Below the pieces are notes generated by a model. It had not been told where the DNA came from, made no database searches, and worked only from the letters and a program-made list of their open reading frames with translations. Positions 25,983-37,420 of a DNA stretch of 64,000 nucleotides are shown one piece after another (the stretch's first letter is position 1; each line of letters starts with the position of its first letter). The position numbers and the translations under genes were made by a program. Source of the DNA: Arctopsyche grandis (lineage: Eukaryota; Arthropoda; Insecta; Trichoptera; Hydropsychidae); assembly GCF_051622035.1 (NCBI RefSeq), contig NC_135366.1, positions 9,641,001 through 9,705,000 on the forward strand, given 5' to 3'.

Positions 25983-26459
25983 TTAATATCAATTTATCGT
26001 TGGATATCAACTCACTATTACATATTTTATTTTATTTATTTTGTTTGGAAAATTAACAGTTTATTAAATTACATAAATTGATAAAAGAACATAATTATTT
26101 TAAGGAAAGCCATTAAGAATTTTCGCATATATATTGCATTGTGTATTATTGCATATTTTGACTACATAATAAAAATGTTACATTCATAATACAAAAGCTT
26201 TTGAACGAAATCCTCCAACACTGAATAAACTGCCAGTTTAATTTAACAGTTTGAAATCATAATTTATAGTTTATTTAAACATAAACATACTTTCGCCTTC
26301 CCAATGAGAAAGCAATCAATGTTGACTTGTTTTCCATCCGTATGGATGATATGATTATCGTCAACATTATTTTTTCATTTTTAATATACTAACTCAGGTT
26401 ATTACTATGTATTTTTTGTAATTTATTCTTACATAAGAATATGTACATATTATATATGT

Positions 26460-26550
26460 ATGTTTTCGGCCATACTGACGCACCGGGGCAACCTGTTAAG
26501 TCACTGTGATCTTTAATTTTTTTTTAATTTTGAAATAAAAATATATTGTT
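26460..26550 (+). mobile_element. LINE 3' end fragment
   Basis: TTTTCGGCCATACTGACGC with a following TAAGTCACTGTGATC resembles the terminal region of the LINE copies at 23.7 and 32.0 kb, but diverged. Only about 90 bp is present. Confidence 0.4.
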
Positions 26551-26608
26551 AATTTTAAATATTTTTTGATTGATTTAGATGCTTCATATGTACATACATA
26601 GCATGAAG

Positions 26609-26950
26609 TAATGGTTAGTATATGTATATGTACATAATTCTATCGAACAAATTGATCGCAGGTTTGATTCCCACTGGTTACTGCTGGCTAAACCTTGAAC
26701 ATGTGACTCCAGGTCGATCGTTTCCTATCATAGTTTGCCAAATTATCTGAGTTTCATTGAAACGGTTCCTACAAATTAGCATTTCCTGTCCTATCTAGTT
26801 ATTCATTATCTTTAATTTTCGATGATTTATATAAATGCTACAAATTTCTCCATAGATGACTCTGTGGATGTTTATTGTATTTGTCGTGTATAATGTTTAC
26901 AATGCTTCTGTACAATGTTTGACCATAGATGTCGTATTTCATGTAAAAAA
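26609..26950 (+). mobile_element. tRNA-derived SINE, diverged
   Basis: B-box-like AGGTTTGATTCCC, then ACATGTGACTCCAGGTCGATC, GTTTGCCAAATTATCTGAG and TTGAAACGGTTCC, in family order. The 3' half is diverged from the 23744-24165 copy. Confidence 0.55.
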
Positions 26951-27961
26951 TATAATAATTGATTTATATTTCTTGACCTGTATAGTACACTTGTCGCATT
27001 AGAGCAATGTAATGTAATGACGAGTGTGCATGATTGATTAAAAATAAAATAAAATATATGCTATTTTTATAATATTTAGATTGTAAGAGATCCATAACAT
27101 TTAACTTATTCTTAAAAAAGTCCGTAAACTTTAGACCCACTTAAATAATAATATACTTATTTGTTTGGTCAAAACTTTTTCATTCCATATCTTCACATAA
27201 AGTTGACCACTTGAATCAACCCACACTTAGGCGATCGATCTCTTTGGTGTGATGCGATTATTAAGTTGCGACGATTTTCACGAAACAACGTCTCAAGAGG
27301 GAGATTTATGTAAGCAAAAGGAATAACTCTATTTAGATGCCGTCTATTGTGAAAAGAATGGATATATTCAATCACGACGTGACGACTTAGACGAAGACGC
27401 TCGAAAATTACCACTTTCTGTACAATCATGGAACTGGTATTCATCATGCGAGTGTAAGACACCCTCATCTGGGTGTGTGGTTATCGCGGGGGCGAAGGGG
27501 TGAACTAGAAGTGGGATGGAGGGGTGGTGATGGCATCCCTCCCGCATACATTATATTTTGCGTGATGGTCCAAATAGTGGTACTGAAATACCTACCGACA
27601 ATAATGGCCCGGCCTCAATGGATGTTGAACACAAAAGCGCCGCAGAGGACTAGTAATGGTGAGCACAACGGAGAAATATTATTTGTGTTGCAATGGCGTC
27701 CGAGACTGATCAAGATACATTATTTGTAAAATTGTCTCGACTTAGCAAACACATGCATGATATTAATCTCGTCTCTTCTAAAAATACGTACATATATTTA
27801 TAGATGTGTAAATGAATAATAAAAATTGATTTTGATGGTTGCATCACTTATTAAATAATTATGTCTTTCTACCTCTCTGTGTACTCTAATGATGACAGTA
27901 ATTTTCTAGGTAATCCTTCCTTTTCTGATCGATCCATATAAAATAACATATATGTATTAAA

Positions 27962-28183
27962 TCTATATATATAAAAATGAATGTCTGTCTGTATGTGTGT
28001 CTCAAATGGGCTCTTAAACCACTGAACCGATTACGATGGAACTTTCAGGGTTTGTTGTATGCAAAAACGGGAATGAGTGTCATTGCAACGCAATAATTTC
28101 AAATGTGTTGCGTTTTTCCGACAAATGGGAAAGGGAATTGCATGCGTTATTGTGGCATTGCAACGCATGCCGGGTTCAGCTAC
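27962..28183 (+). mobile_element. Helitron-like element, plus orientation
   Basis: It opens with A|TCTATATATATAAAAATG followed by AATGTCTGTCTGT and a CCACTGAACCGATTACGATG block, which are familiar at the left ends of insect Helitron-like elements. It ends near GCCGGGTTCAGCTACT. Its terminal 130 bp recur inverted at 28361-28742. Confidence 0.5.
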
Positions 28184-28360
28184 TAATTTATAAAAAATCA
28201 TAATATTTCTTCTCAAGTTTTCATCAATAGTTAATGGCTATTTGAATAAAAAAATAACCTATTTTTGTTACAAGGTTACAATAACCTAGTTTTGTTCTAT
28301 ATTTCACTTTGCTCATTGGTCTTACAACATATTATATTATGTATGTACATATATCCTACA

Positions 28361-28742
28361 CTAGCTGAACCCTGCATGCGTTGCAATGCCACAATAACGC
28401 ATGCAATTCCCGTTCCCGTTCCCGTTCCAGTTGTCGTTCCCGTTCTCGTTAAACGCAGGCAGCGAACACATGTGAAATTATTCAATTGTTTGTTTATTTT
28501 ACCCTAACAACGCAGGTGGAGACGCGAAAACATTTGAAATTATTGCGTTGCAATGCCACTCATTCCCGTTTCTGTTCCCATTTTTTGGCGATTTTTTTTA
28601 CAGAAACCATCGCGGGCATACACACGATAACTCCTGTTAGTTTTATCACAATGAATGGTATAGGAACGCATATGTGACAGACAAACAAACAAACATTTAC
28701 TTTTACATACCTCTTCTTATTATATACATATGTATATGTAGA
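28361..28742 (-). mobile_element. Helitron-like element, minus orientation
   Basis: On the minus strand it starts A|TCTACATATAC and ends GCATGCAGGGTTCAGCTAG|T, fitting the TC...CTAG rule. It contains a small CCCGTT hexamer minisatellite near 28406-28440 and shares the CATTGCAACGCAATAATTTC block with the neighbouring copy. Confidence 0.5.
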
Positions 28743-29101
28743 TTCTTCCGATCGTTTTGAAACTTTGCCATTTTGCGCGGTTTGGTCAACGGTAGATATT
28801 TAAATCAATTCCGCCAATACGATGGTGAAAAATAATCGTAATAGACACGGTTAAAAATGTAAACATTTTGGACATCTTGACGTTTAGTGGTCAGTAACCT
28901 TATATGTTTGACATTCCGCCACCCTCTCGTTTTGTCAGATTTTAATTCTAATTGAAATAATAACTTTTTTGAAATAGTCCATTTCAAAAATGAAAGTTCT
29001 GATAGTTTTTTTTCTTACATCAACATCAACTTTTACTTCAAGGCTCATTTGCCCTGACATTAGCCTTTATATTACCATCTTATCATAATATGTATGTACG
29101 T

Positions 29102-29760
29102 ATATATGTTACAGTGAGATTATAATATCAGTGAAATTCTAATTACACTGACGTTTCAGTGAAATTATTTCCAATTACTTTTCACTGAGTATAATTAAAT
29201 TTTCACTACAGTAATTACATATTTACTGGGCCCTATTTGGCTATTATTATTTTATAGATTTTTTTAAAAGATTATTTTATAGAATGCGTTACTATTCAAT
29301 AATTAATTGATATTACGATCTGTGAAAATAAAATTTCTGATTACCACGACCAGAATAACGATTTTATATTCACCCCAAACTGAATGAAACACATATACTA
29401 TGCTCGAAATAATTGTAGGTATGTATTTCATAAAGTACACGACTTTCTTGATAATCAAATTTTATCATATCAGGGTTGTTAGTACGACGTGCACTATCGC
29501 ATGGTGCATTAACGTTCAATTTACAAATTCGCTGACATTGAGAAGTGAATTTGTAATTTTATTGTTACATCCGCACTCACTATTTAAGTCGGTGAAATTA
29601 TAATTTCACTGACAATAACAATTTCACTGTAACATTGTTGAAAGTTTAATTGCCTTTGTAGTTATTTTTTACCAGTTTAATTATATTAGAATATAAATGA
29701 CCTAAAACGCCAGTTGGAATACATTACAACTGAAAATACACTTCGACTGTAACATATATG
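29102..29760. mobile_element. MITE with TTTCACTG subterminal repeats
   Basis: The ends are inverted (ATATATGTTACAGT and ACTGTAACATATAT). Inside, TTTCACTG or its complement CAGTGAAA occurs many times near both ends, a layout typical of transposase-binding subterminal repeats. No coding frame. Confidence 0.55.
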
Positions 29761-30697
29761 TATATTATAATTCCAATTGGAATCTTATAGAAAACTTTTA
29801 AAAAGTCTGTTGACTTCTATGGAACTTTATGTATGTTCTGTGAAACTCAAATCACTTTTTTAAGTTTCAGTCATAGAAATTTTAGGCAATCTATCTATTG
29901 TATTGTCCTAAGGTCGTCTACCACGCACCATCTCTTGGTGCGACAACTCCGCCATTGTGTCGACACGCCGTGAATGAGACACCCATGGGCCGGTTACAAT
30001 GGCTGCTCACTGTTTAATCTCATCGGCCTATACATTGTGTAAAGTTCGATATAAAAGCCGCCATCGATATACCGAAGGACCGCCACTGTGATATCTGCGC
30101 CGCCCACCGTTTTGTTCCCACAAAGTTGTACACGTCGATTGTGCAAATACTATTTTTTGACATATTTTTTTTCCTTAAATATTTTCAACGACAAATATCA
30201 ATAAATAAAACAATTTTAGAGATATAATTGAATTTCTTTTCTAATTAAAATTTTATGCCTAACTAACTTTTTATTATTTATTGTTCGTACTATAATTTAT
30301 TTTTAACTTCTTTTACTTTTTTCCCTATTGGAAAAAATATATATTTAAATATATTATTTTATACGTCGACGCACTGGTAATGGCGGTGTGGCGCTGTGAC
30401 AATAGTGAACAATACTGAATACACGAAACACAATGCTTCGACTCCAGCACTCCAACGCCGCCTGTCAATAGGTGAGTTTGATTATCCAGCACAAATATAT
30501 ACAACTCTCTAACGTTCGCATTATTTAGAAATGGAAAAAATGGCCGACGAACCTTATTTTCACTCAAAAATTTATCAACGAGTGTACGTGTAAGTACCAA
30601 GTAGGTACCCAATTTATAGGAATCGATAAACTTTTCAATTGTTTTTGAGAAATAATACAAATAATAATGGCACAAATCGTATATAATAATAGCATAA

Positions 30698-31215
30698 GGC
30701 CCCAAACGCATTTGCTATTTTTTGTCGCGCGATCAATTAGTCGCAAAAATGGAACATACAGTTTTAAGTACGACCGCACGCACATGCGACCAAAAAGTCG
30801 CAGCTACTAAAAAGATGCAACTGGCCTCTACGAGCAACGTGTTTGTCACAAAATAAAATGCGTAATAGTTTTGTCGCTTAGTCGCATTTGAGTACGTAAC
30901 GAAGAGTGTCGAACCATTGATTTGAAAATTTTCTTGGGATGACTTATCAAATCGAGATGAATTTTATGAAATAGTCCTTTTAGATGCCCCTGACTAATAA
31001 GGGGATGTACCTAATATTGTTGTTTACGCCTTTCTTTTGCTTTTAAGCGCAACAACAGAGCCACAACACAACGCGTTTCTGTAAAATCAATTTTAAAATT
31101 GATAAAGTTGCGACTGTTTAGTTGCAAGTGCGTGCACCGTAATATTTTTGTGCAATAGTATCTGTCGCGCGATAAAATGATCGCGCGACAGAAAATCGCA
31201 AATGCGTTTGGGGTC
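30698..31215. mobile_element. PIF/Harbinger-like MITE
   Basis: The 518-bp element has about 35-bp inverted ends starting GGCCCCAAACGCATTTGC and containing GTCGCGCGATC, and is flanked by TAA on both sides (30695-30697, 31216-31218). A 3-bp TWA duplication is the PIF/Harbinger hallmark. GTCGCA motifs recur inside. Confidence 0.65.
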
Positions 31216-32030
31216 TAATACGAGTGAGATTCTATATTATATAGTATATTAAAACTTCTGATATAAAACATTTGAATAAAATCTGACAGCCGAAAGTAAG
31301 ACTTTTGTCTTACTGAAAATCCAAAATGAGAGATTTTCTCTACATTGGTGCATAAACCAAAACGTTGTCATAGCCGATATATGTTCGTCATTTACATTAT
31401 CATTATCATTATCGAATTTTGTATTTTTTTTTTGTATTCCCCAAATACATATGTACAGGTCTGCTACCGAGAGTTGTCGTGAACAAATGCGCTTGTGTTG
31501 TGTCGGTGAATAGGTGTATATCATGCTGTCACACTGCATTCAATAATAATAAGAACCCAAACTTCATAAGACGACAAAATCGATTCTGAACTAAGAAGTG
31601 GTTAGAATTAAAACGCGTTGTATACGATATTTTATCTCCAACGTAATGGCAGACGATACATTAACGTGTATTGATGACCAAAATGAGCAATATGGCAAAG
31701 TATGATAACGATCGGATAAGAGATAAAAATGACCACTAACACGAAAGCCATGTGAAACGTAAAGGAGGTATGTAAAAAAAAGAGGCTCCGTCTCTTTCGC
31801 ACGTTTCTGTGTGAGTACGAGAACGCGCCAACTCTCAGTAACAGACCTGTAGATAAAGTAATGGGTTGACGCACTCGTTTTTTTTTTTCATATATTACAC
31901 ACAAAAAGAAAATCATTGACTTATAATAAAACGGATTTTTCAGGTTTGTGTTGTGGAGTTATAAAATAGTAAATTTTAAACAATTTTTTTTTTTAATTAC
32001 AGGTTGATGATTTACATCAGCTTACTTAAT

Positions 32031-32717
32031 ATTTATTTATTTATTTATTTATTTAACATATTAGCCAAAGTGACATTACAGAGATCTCCAACGCGTCACT
32101 GTGGCCGGTCATTCAGTAATAATAACATCATAACAGTAATAATAACTTATAAAAATAACAATATTGACACAACATCATTAAAATCATAAAATCATAAAAA
32201 AAAAAAACATAGATAAAGTAATAACAATCATTCATATTTATAATAGGCAAAATCAACCACTGGCATTCCTCAACAACCACTCAACCAGATTAGTATATTT
32301 TATATTGAAGAGGTCAATTTCACCAGAAATCCGGTTGAGCAGATATATAGCCCTAGATATAGGAGCCGTTGTCAACATATTTGTGCGAGCCACAGGAGGA
32401 ACAAACAAATCACGATATCTCAAGTCCCTGAATTTGCTAGGTGCATTAAACCTAAATTCATTTAGAACCTGAGGATTGTGAATTATCCCATTCAACAGCT
32501 TAAAAAAGTGCCTTCCCAGTAACATATTCCGACGAGACTCCAATGAGTTGAAACCTAACGCCCCTAATAGGAATGCACTAGGATATAGCCAAGGATAATA
32601 ACCATACTGTTTCAAATAAAGATATCTGAGAAACCGTTTTTGGATTCTCTCAATCTTCAATGAATGAGTTATATGGGTAGGATTCCATATAATATGCCCC
32701 ACCCTATAATAGTACAT
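32031..32717 (-). mobile_element. 5'-truncated non-LTR retrotransposon, second copy
   Basis: Same family as 23190-23741 but longer: 154 codons of the ORF2 C-terminus remain, including HSLKIERIQKRFLRYLYLK and VPPVARTN, then a 3' UTR and a TAAATAAATAAATA tail. The frame is intact to its stop at 32253. It directly abuts the Merlin relic on its 5' side. Confidence 0.8.
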
Positions 32718-32749
32718 CAGAAATATTTGAAAATAAGCCTATTAGATGT

Positions 32750-34018
32750 TGAAATTATGGTAAAAGTCGGAATTCTCGACAGGGTGGACCCTCTAGGCTC
32801 GAAAGCGAGGCTCGGTCGACCCGCTCCTTCCTGTAATTGGCTACTCTTTGCGATGCCAATAGTATTGCCGTGCCCTGAATTAACTCTACTTTTACCTGAT
32901 GAAATACTCCGACATACATATATGTACTGCCTGGTTCGCATATAATTTCGGAAGGTTGGGCAGCGTACGGAAATATTCTACATATTGCAAATGAAATATA
33001 CACCCATTCGTTTGTGGTTCAATACAAATTCATCTTTATGTGAATCAAAACGGGCACGCGTTGTGCCAAATTGACGTTTCATCTTTCTTTTCACACGCAT
33101 CCACATATTTTCCACATTTTGCGTATGTATTTCACTATCATTTGGATCCACGAAACTATCCTGGTTAACCACTTTTAGTGGAATTCGGAATATTTCCGTA
33201 AGCTGCCCAATCGTCCGAAATTATATGCAAACCAGGCAGTATATGTCGGAGTATTTCATCAGGTAAAAGTCGATGTACGGACGCCAAGGGGTTCTCAATC
33301 GAGACGCCGCCTGCGTCGGTTTTGTGATGTTGCTCAGTGGTAAAGCGCGGCGCGTTGTCTCCTCCACGGGATCTGCAGGTCGTCGTTTGCGGTCTGGTCT
33401 CTGCTGATGTCGGCTCTGCTCCATCTCCCTCTCGTACAGTGTGCGTAAGTGAGTGTGATACGGGACAAGGGCGGGAAATTGTAAACCAATGAAAACATGG
33501 CGTAAATCTGTTTATGTATTGCGACTGTATTTTGTATAAGTTATACAGAGATCAAGCAGGGGGGCAAGGGGGGGAGAGTAAACAAAGAAATCACGCGTGA
33601 TTTTGAGGTTAGCCACGCGTAGCTCAGTTGTCTGCCTTCTGTACGACGACAGACCAGGCTTCCTCAGGTGCACACCGGACGGATACTGGAGCTGGTCTCC
33701 AAGTATCGTCACAACCCCACCAGTCTCGAGCAATAAGCGAAGGGCCACGTAAACACCCCAATGTTTACGCGCCAACCGTTATCAAACAACTGCCCGCTGG
33801 CCGTTGCGTGTCAGGGTGGCCAGCACAAAAATATATCGTAAGGCCACGAAAGCCGACCATCAGACAAATAGTCTGAACAGTCGAGTTAATTCAGAGCACG
33901 GCAATATTATTGGCATTGCAAAGAGTAGCCAATCACAGGAAGGAGCGGATCAACCGAGCCTCGCTTCCGAGCCTAGAGGGTCCACCCTGTCGAGAATTCC
34001 AACTTTTACCGAAATTAC
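32750..34018. mobile_element. Merlin-type DNA transposon relic with long inverted repeats
   Basis: About 137-bp arms (32750-32886 and 33883-34018) are inverted copies sharing GAATTCTCGACAGGGTGGA and AGCACGGCAATATT-type blocks. Between them the minus strand at 32978-33225 carries pieces of a Merlin/IS1016-type DDE transposase: IISDDWAAYGNIPN, then, after a frame change, VNQDSFVDPNDSEIHTQNVE and MWMRVKRKMKRQFG. A second, inverted piece of the same catalytic region (IISEGWAAYGNI) reads on the plus strand at about 32942-32980. It is rearranged and dead. Confidence 0.65.
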
Positions 34019-34172
34019 GACTTTATCCGAAAACGAGAACAAAATGAGAAAAAAACATTCAATTTGACATTTTTAAAATCAAGATCGAAGTCGGACTTGG
34101 AGTCGCATTTTTCCAATACCTCTACACCTCTGAAATTTAGAAATAGAAAATGTGTTCATGGATTAAAATATT

Positions 34173-34372
34173 CGGTTCGGTGATTACTGGTCACAAATTA
34201 CTTGTCACAAAGTCACTAAAATCTCTATAACGGAACATCTGGCAGCCGAAAAGTCCATCATACTAACGAGAACTTGAGTGCTAAATATTGTGTATTCGCG
34301 ATTTTCATGACAAAAATTGTCTTTGTGACAATTGTGACACCCCAATGTGACGAATAGTCCAATTACCAAATA
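34173..34372. mobile_element. Short member of the GGTCACA long-terminal-repeat MITE family
   Basis: It starts CGGTTCGGTGATTACTGGTC and ends with the complement of TTGGTAATTGGACTATTCG. Internal blocks (CGGAACATCTGGCA, TGTATTCGCGATTTT) recur at 49155-49330, showing common origin with the 613-bp element there. Confidence 0.5.
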
Positions 34373-34442
34373 TTCGATGCGGCGAAAAGGTTTGAACAGG
34401 ATCGTGTAGTGGCAAGCGTGGCTGGGCTAGCCGACGAGCTTC

Positions 34443-34573
34443 AGTTTGCTTGTGGACGCGTCGCCAACGAGTGTTCGCTTCTCGTCTGTCGCTCCTCTCG
34501 TCCACCGGCTCGACTGTTGCCATACCTTAGCGGCGAAGAAGGCTGAGGCTACGGCCTCCGCTACCACCGACAG
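34443..34573 (+). promoter_or_regulatory. Candidate TTC14 promoter and non-coding first exon
   Basis: A less AT-rich island contains an initiator TTCAGTTT (A+1 at 34443), a partial DPE match AGTGTT at +28, 131 nt without any ATG, and a good donor CGACAG|GTCAGT. The first coding exon of TTC14 starts after a good acceptor at 38867 only 2 nt before its ATG, so an upstream non-coding exon is required, and this is the best candidate on the strand. Joining them implies a 4.3-kb first intron. Confidence 0.4.
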
Positions 34574-35399
34574 GTCAGTCCCTTCACTGCTCATTGCTCT
34601 CGAAAACGACCAATCGTAGCTTGTCGCTTGTCGCATGTCGCATGTCGCATGTCGCCGCCATCTTGTTTTCCGGCCGGCTAGTACGATGCGCTTTCTTGTC
34701 AAATTGATCATTCCTTGCACTGACTACAAGCAGAGTCCACTTCCACAATACGCGACTGCCTCCAACTCCTGACCTGACTCCTTCCTCATCCTGCACATCC
34801 TAGCCTCGTTCACTCGTTTGAAGGTTGCACGTTTTCACCATAACACGAGTGTTTTTTTGGCCATACCCGTCATAGTGCAAAGTTCAAACGCGCTTCTCGC
34901 TCCGACCGATGATAATGGAATCCGTGATAAGCCACTCGTCCTGTTTCCTCCTCGTTCTAATCAATAGATAGCCCTTGCTCGACACTTGTTTGTTCGATAC
35001 TGACCACCTTATTATGTTGATGTGAATTGTAGTTTCATCACTTAGCAACAAATGCTATGCCTTCGAAATCGATTCATTCATATTCATTTTAGGCCGAGCC
35101 GTTTTCCTTCACTATTTTTCCAATTCAACTTGACATCTGTCTACATCATGTTATGGTAGATACATCGAGAATTCTTATAATACACACTCAATTCTGTGAA
35201 ACGACGTGGCTATCGTTATTCGACGGTTGATCCTTTCCAGCCGATATTATATTTGAAGAAGGGACTTTGAACGGCTTCTGCTCTTGGCCGTCCATTCAAG
35301 AGGATTTTATTTATATTATTTAATGTATCCAACAGGTAACTGCAATGCACCTTACTGGCCAGAAACATTGTACATTTGATGCAAGTACTATTAGTATTA

Positions 35400-36323
35400 T
35401 GGTGCGTACGCACCAAGCCAACGAACGGCCCACAGGCCAACTTTTAAAACCAGTAGCGTACAAAATATCGAAATAAAAATTAAATTTAAAAATTGAAATT
35501 AAATATCAAAATTAAAACTATTATTATTATATTAAAATTAAATTCAAGTATCAAAATAAAATTATAATCATTATATTAAAATTAAAATTAAATATTGAAA
35601 GTTAAAACAGAACATGCACAATTTAAATAAATTTTCGAGATTGACCTAAAATTAGATCATCAACAATCACATACAGGTAATCCTCGACTTTTGTTTGTCG
35701 AAGATGTTTTGACCTACGAAGATACGCACTAAGATCGAAAAAAAATCAAAGAATTATTATTTTTACTTCCCCGTAATGCGCAGTTACTGAGAATATATCA
35801 TGTATTAGTATGGGTGATCCAACGATGGAAGCTAACCCGGGGTGTTGTCGGTCACATCAAACGGATTTTTTTATTCTTCAATTTTTTCTCTCGTCGAAAT
35901 AAATCAAGTAATTAAATCATTTCAGAGGTAAAATTTATCGGATAATGTGTGATTATTAATTTCATTTCGACGAAAGAAAAAAAACCCTTTGACAAATCAC
36001 ATCCGACACCGGATTGGATTGTTTTTTTTTTTTATCGATCATCCACGTGGAAATACAGTAACATCTCGTGACGACTTTAACAATATTTTTTTTCGCTCGT
36101 ACGCAGAGAAATTATAATATTTCTCTGGTTTTAAATGCGGTATCGTCATAATTCAAAACATTGTTGTAATTCAAAACATCAACGATGATCTAATTTTAGC
36201 TCAATCTCGCTCTTTAGCTTGATTTTGATATTTAATTTAATTTTTATTTCGATATTTTGTACGCTACTGCTGGTTAAAAAGTTGGCCCAAAATCGTCGTT
36301 GGTTTAGTCCGTAAGCACCATTA
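35400..36323. mobile_element. Long-TIR element inserted in a SINE
   Basis: Inverted arms begin GGTGCGTACGCACCAAGCC and, on the other side, GGTGCTTACGGACTAAACC, and continue through TAGCGTACAAAATATCGAAA and CTAAAATTAGATCATC. Left flank AGTATTAT and right flank ATTATACAAAG duplicate ATTAT. The uninterrupted site is seen in another SINE copy near 51590 (AATATTATACAAAG). The AT-rich interior holds degenerate AAATTAAAAT repeats. Confidence 0.6.
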
Positions 36324-36430
36324 TACAAAGTAAATACATATCAATTAACACCCACAACGACATCTATGTTCAAATTTGTAAATTTGAAGCATTTTATACA
36401 ATTCAGTGATTTTTTTTATTTTTTACTTAG

Positions 36431-37024
36431 ATATATACCAGGAAGGCCTGATAGGTAGACCCAGAGAGATGTAATAAGAATAAATAATTGTTGTCAATTT
36501 TACGCCGTACGTCTCTATAAATACGCTACAATCGGATCAATTTACTTATAAAAATGTATCCCACGGTGTTTATTGTGTGTTTTTGAATGTATTGTGCAAT
36601 TTTTACCGATGCTTGCCCATCATGCGAGTAATATAAACAAACAGGGAAGTTTTTATCGGACATACATCGAGCACCAAGACAATTAATTGCAAACATTGTA
36701 CAACTTTTATAACATAAATCAATGCTGTATTTCAAGAGGCTGAAGAACACCAAATTAACAATTAATTAATCCATTGAAACGTCTATGGATTTAGCTTTGT
36801 ACATAATTTTTTACACATTGTGCATAAATCAAATTCAGATATTTGCGACAGCAAGTGGGATGATTTTTGCCTAGTTTGAGGAACCGTTTCAACAATGAAA
36901 ATTGGATAAATTGGCAAACTCTGGTAGGAAACGATTGACTTGGAGTCACAAATATCCAAGTCTAACCAGCAGTATTTAAGTTTAGCACGGGATCGAACCC
37001 AGTAATCTCTCGGTGCTAAACATA
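36431..37024 (-). mobile_element. SINE copy, tail to head
   Basis: On the minus strand: B-box GGGTTCGATCCC, body GGATATTTGTGACTCCAAG, CGATCGTTTCCTA, TTGAAACGGTTCC, tail ACCTATCAGGCCTTCCTGG. About 215 bp near 36460-36675 is absent from the reference copy at 23744-24165 and is likely a further insertion. Confidence 0.6.
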
Positions 37025-37075
37025 AACGCAATACTGCTGGGTGAAAACTCGGGATTTGCTAGAAAATTGCCTATT

Positions 37076-37212
37076 TGTTGGAGCCGTTTCAATGAGAGAG
37101 ATACCTGGAGTCACAAACCAAGGTCTGACCAGCAGAAACCAGTAGGATTTGAACCCATGACCACTTTGTTCAAAGCATTATATGCTAACCACTAGTCTAT
37201 TCTGCTGGTTAC
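37076..37212 (-). mobile_element. SINE head fragment
   Basis: On the minus strand: CAGCAGAATAGACTAGTGG, GTTAGC, then GGGTTCAAATCC. These are clear A-box and B-box-like promoter motifs. The 3' half is missing. Closely similar to 805-910 and 51790-51892. Confidence 0.6.
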
Positions 37213-37420
37213 TCTATTCCAAGATATTCTTGGGCAGCTTAATTACCCAAGAGCGACTAGATGAATCCTCTCGCCGTCTTCAAATTGATTAAAATTAGCC
37301 GTTCCTTTGTCTGAATTGCACAATTACGTAGAAGGGAGAATATAATTAGGCAAACGTTTGGCAAAAATCATGCACCTAACTATTGTTCACTTAAAAAAAG
37401 TTGAATACATATGTATGGGG

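Larger units (their letters stand above)
24916..34442. other. Repeat-rich intergenic region
   Basis: No host coding exon was recognised between the minus-strand promoter and the candidate TTC14 leader. Identified contents are a piggyBac-like element, a SINE, Helitron-like pairs, a TTTCACTG-repeat MITE, a PIF/Harbinger-like MITE, a LINE end, a Merlin relic and a long-TIR fragment, each listed separately. The stretch at about 29890-30135 is unique and less AT-rich and may be regulatory. Confidence 0.5.

Noticed and set aside
33512-33876. Opposed 82-87-codon frames inside the Merlin relic
   Set aside because: No motif, opposite-strand overlap, and a location between inverted repeats; most likely non-coding transposon interior.
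34305-34796. Minus-strand frames of 70-97 codons in the GC-rich island
   Set aside because: They run across the end of a transposon fragment and are overlapping, Arg/Ser-rich antisense translations; the plus strand offers a better promoter/leader explanation.
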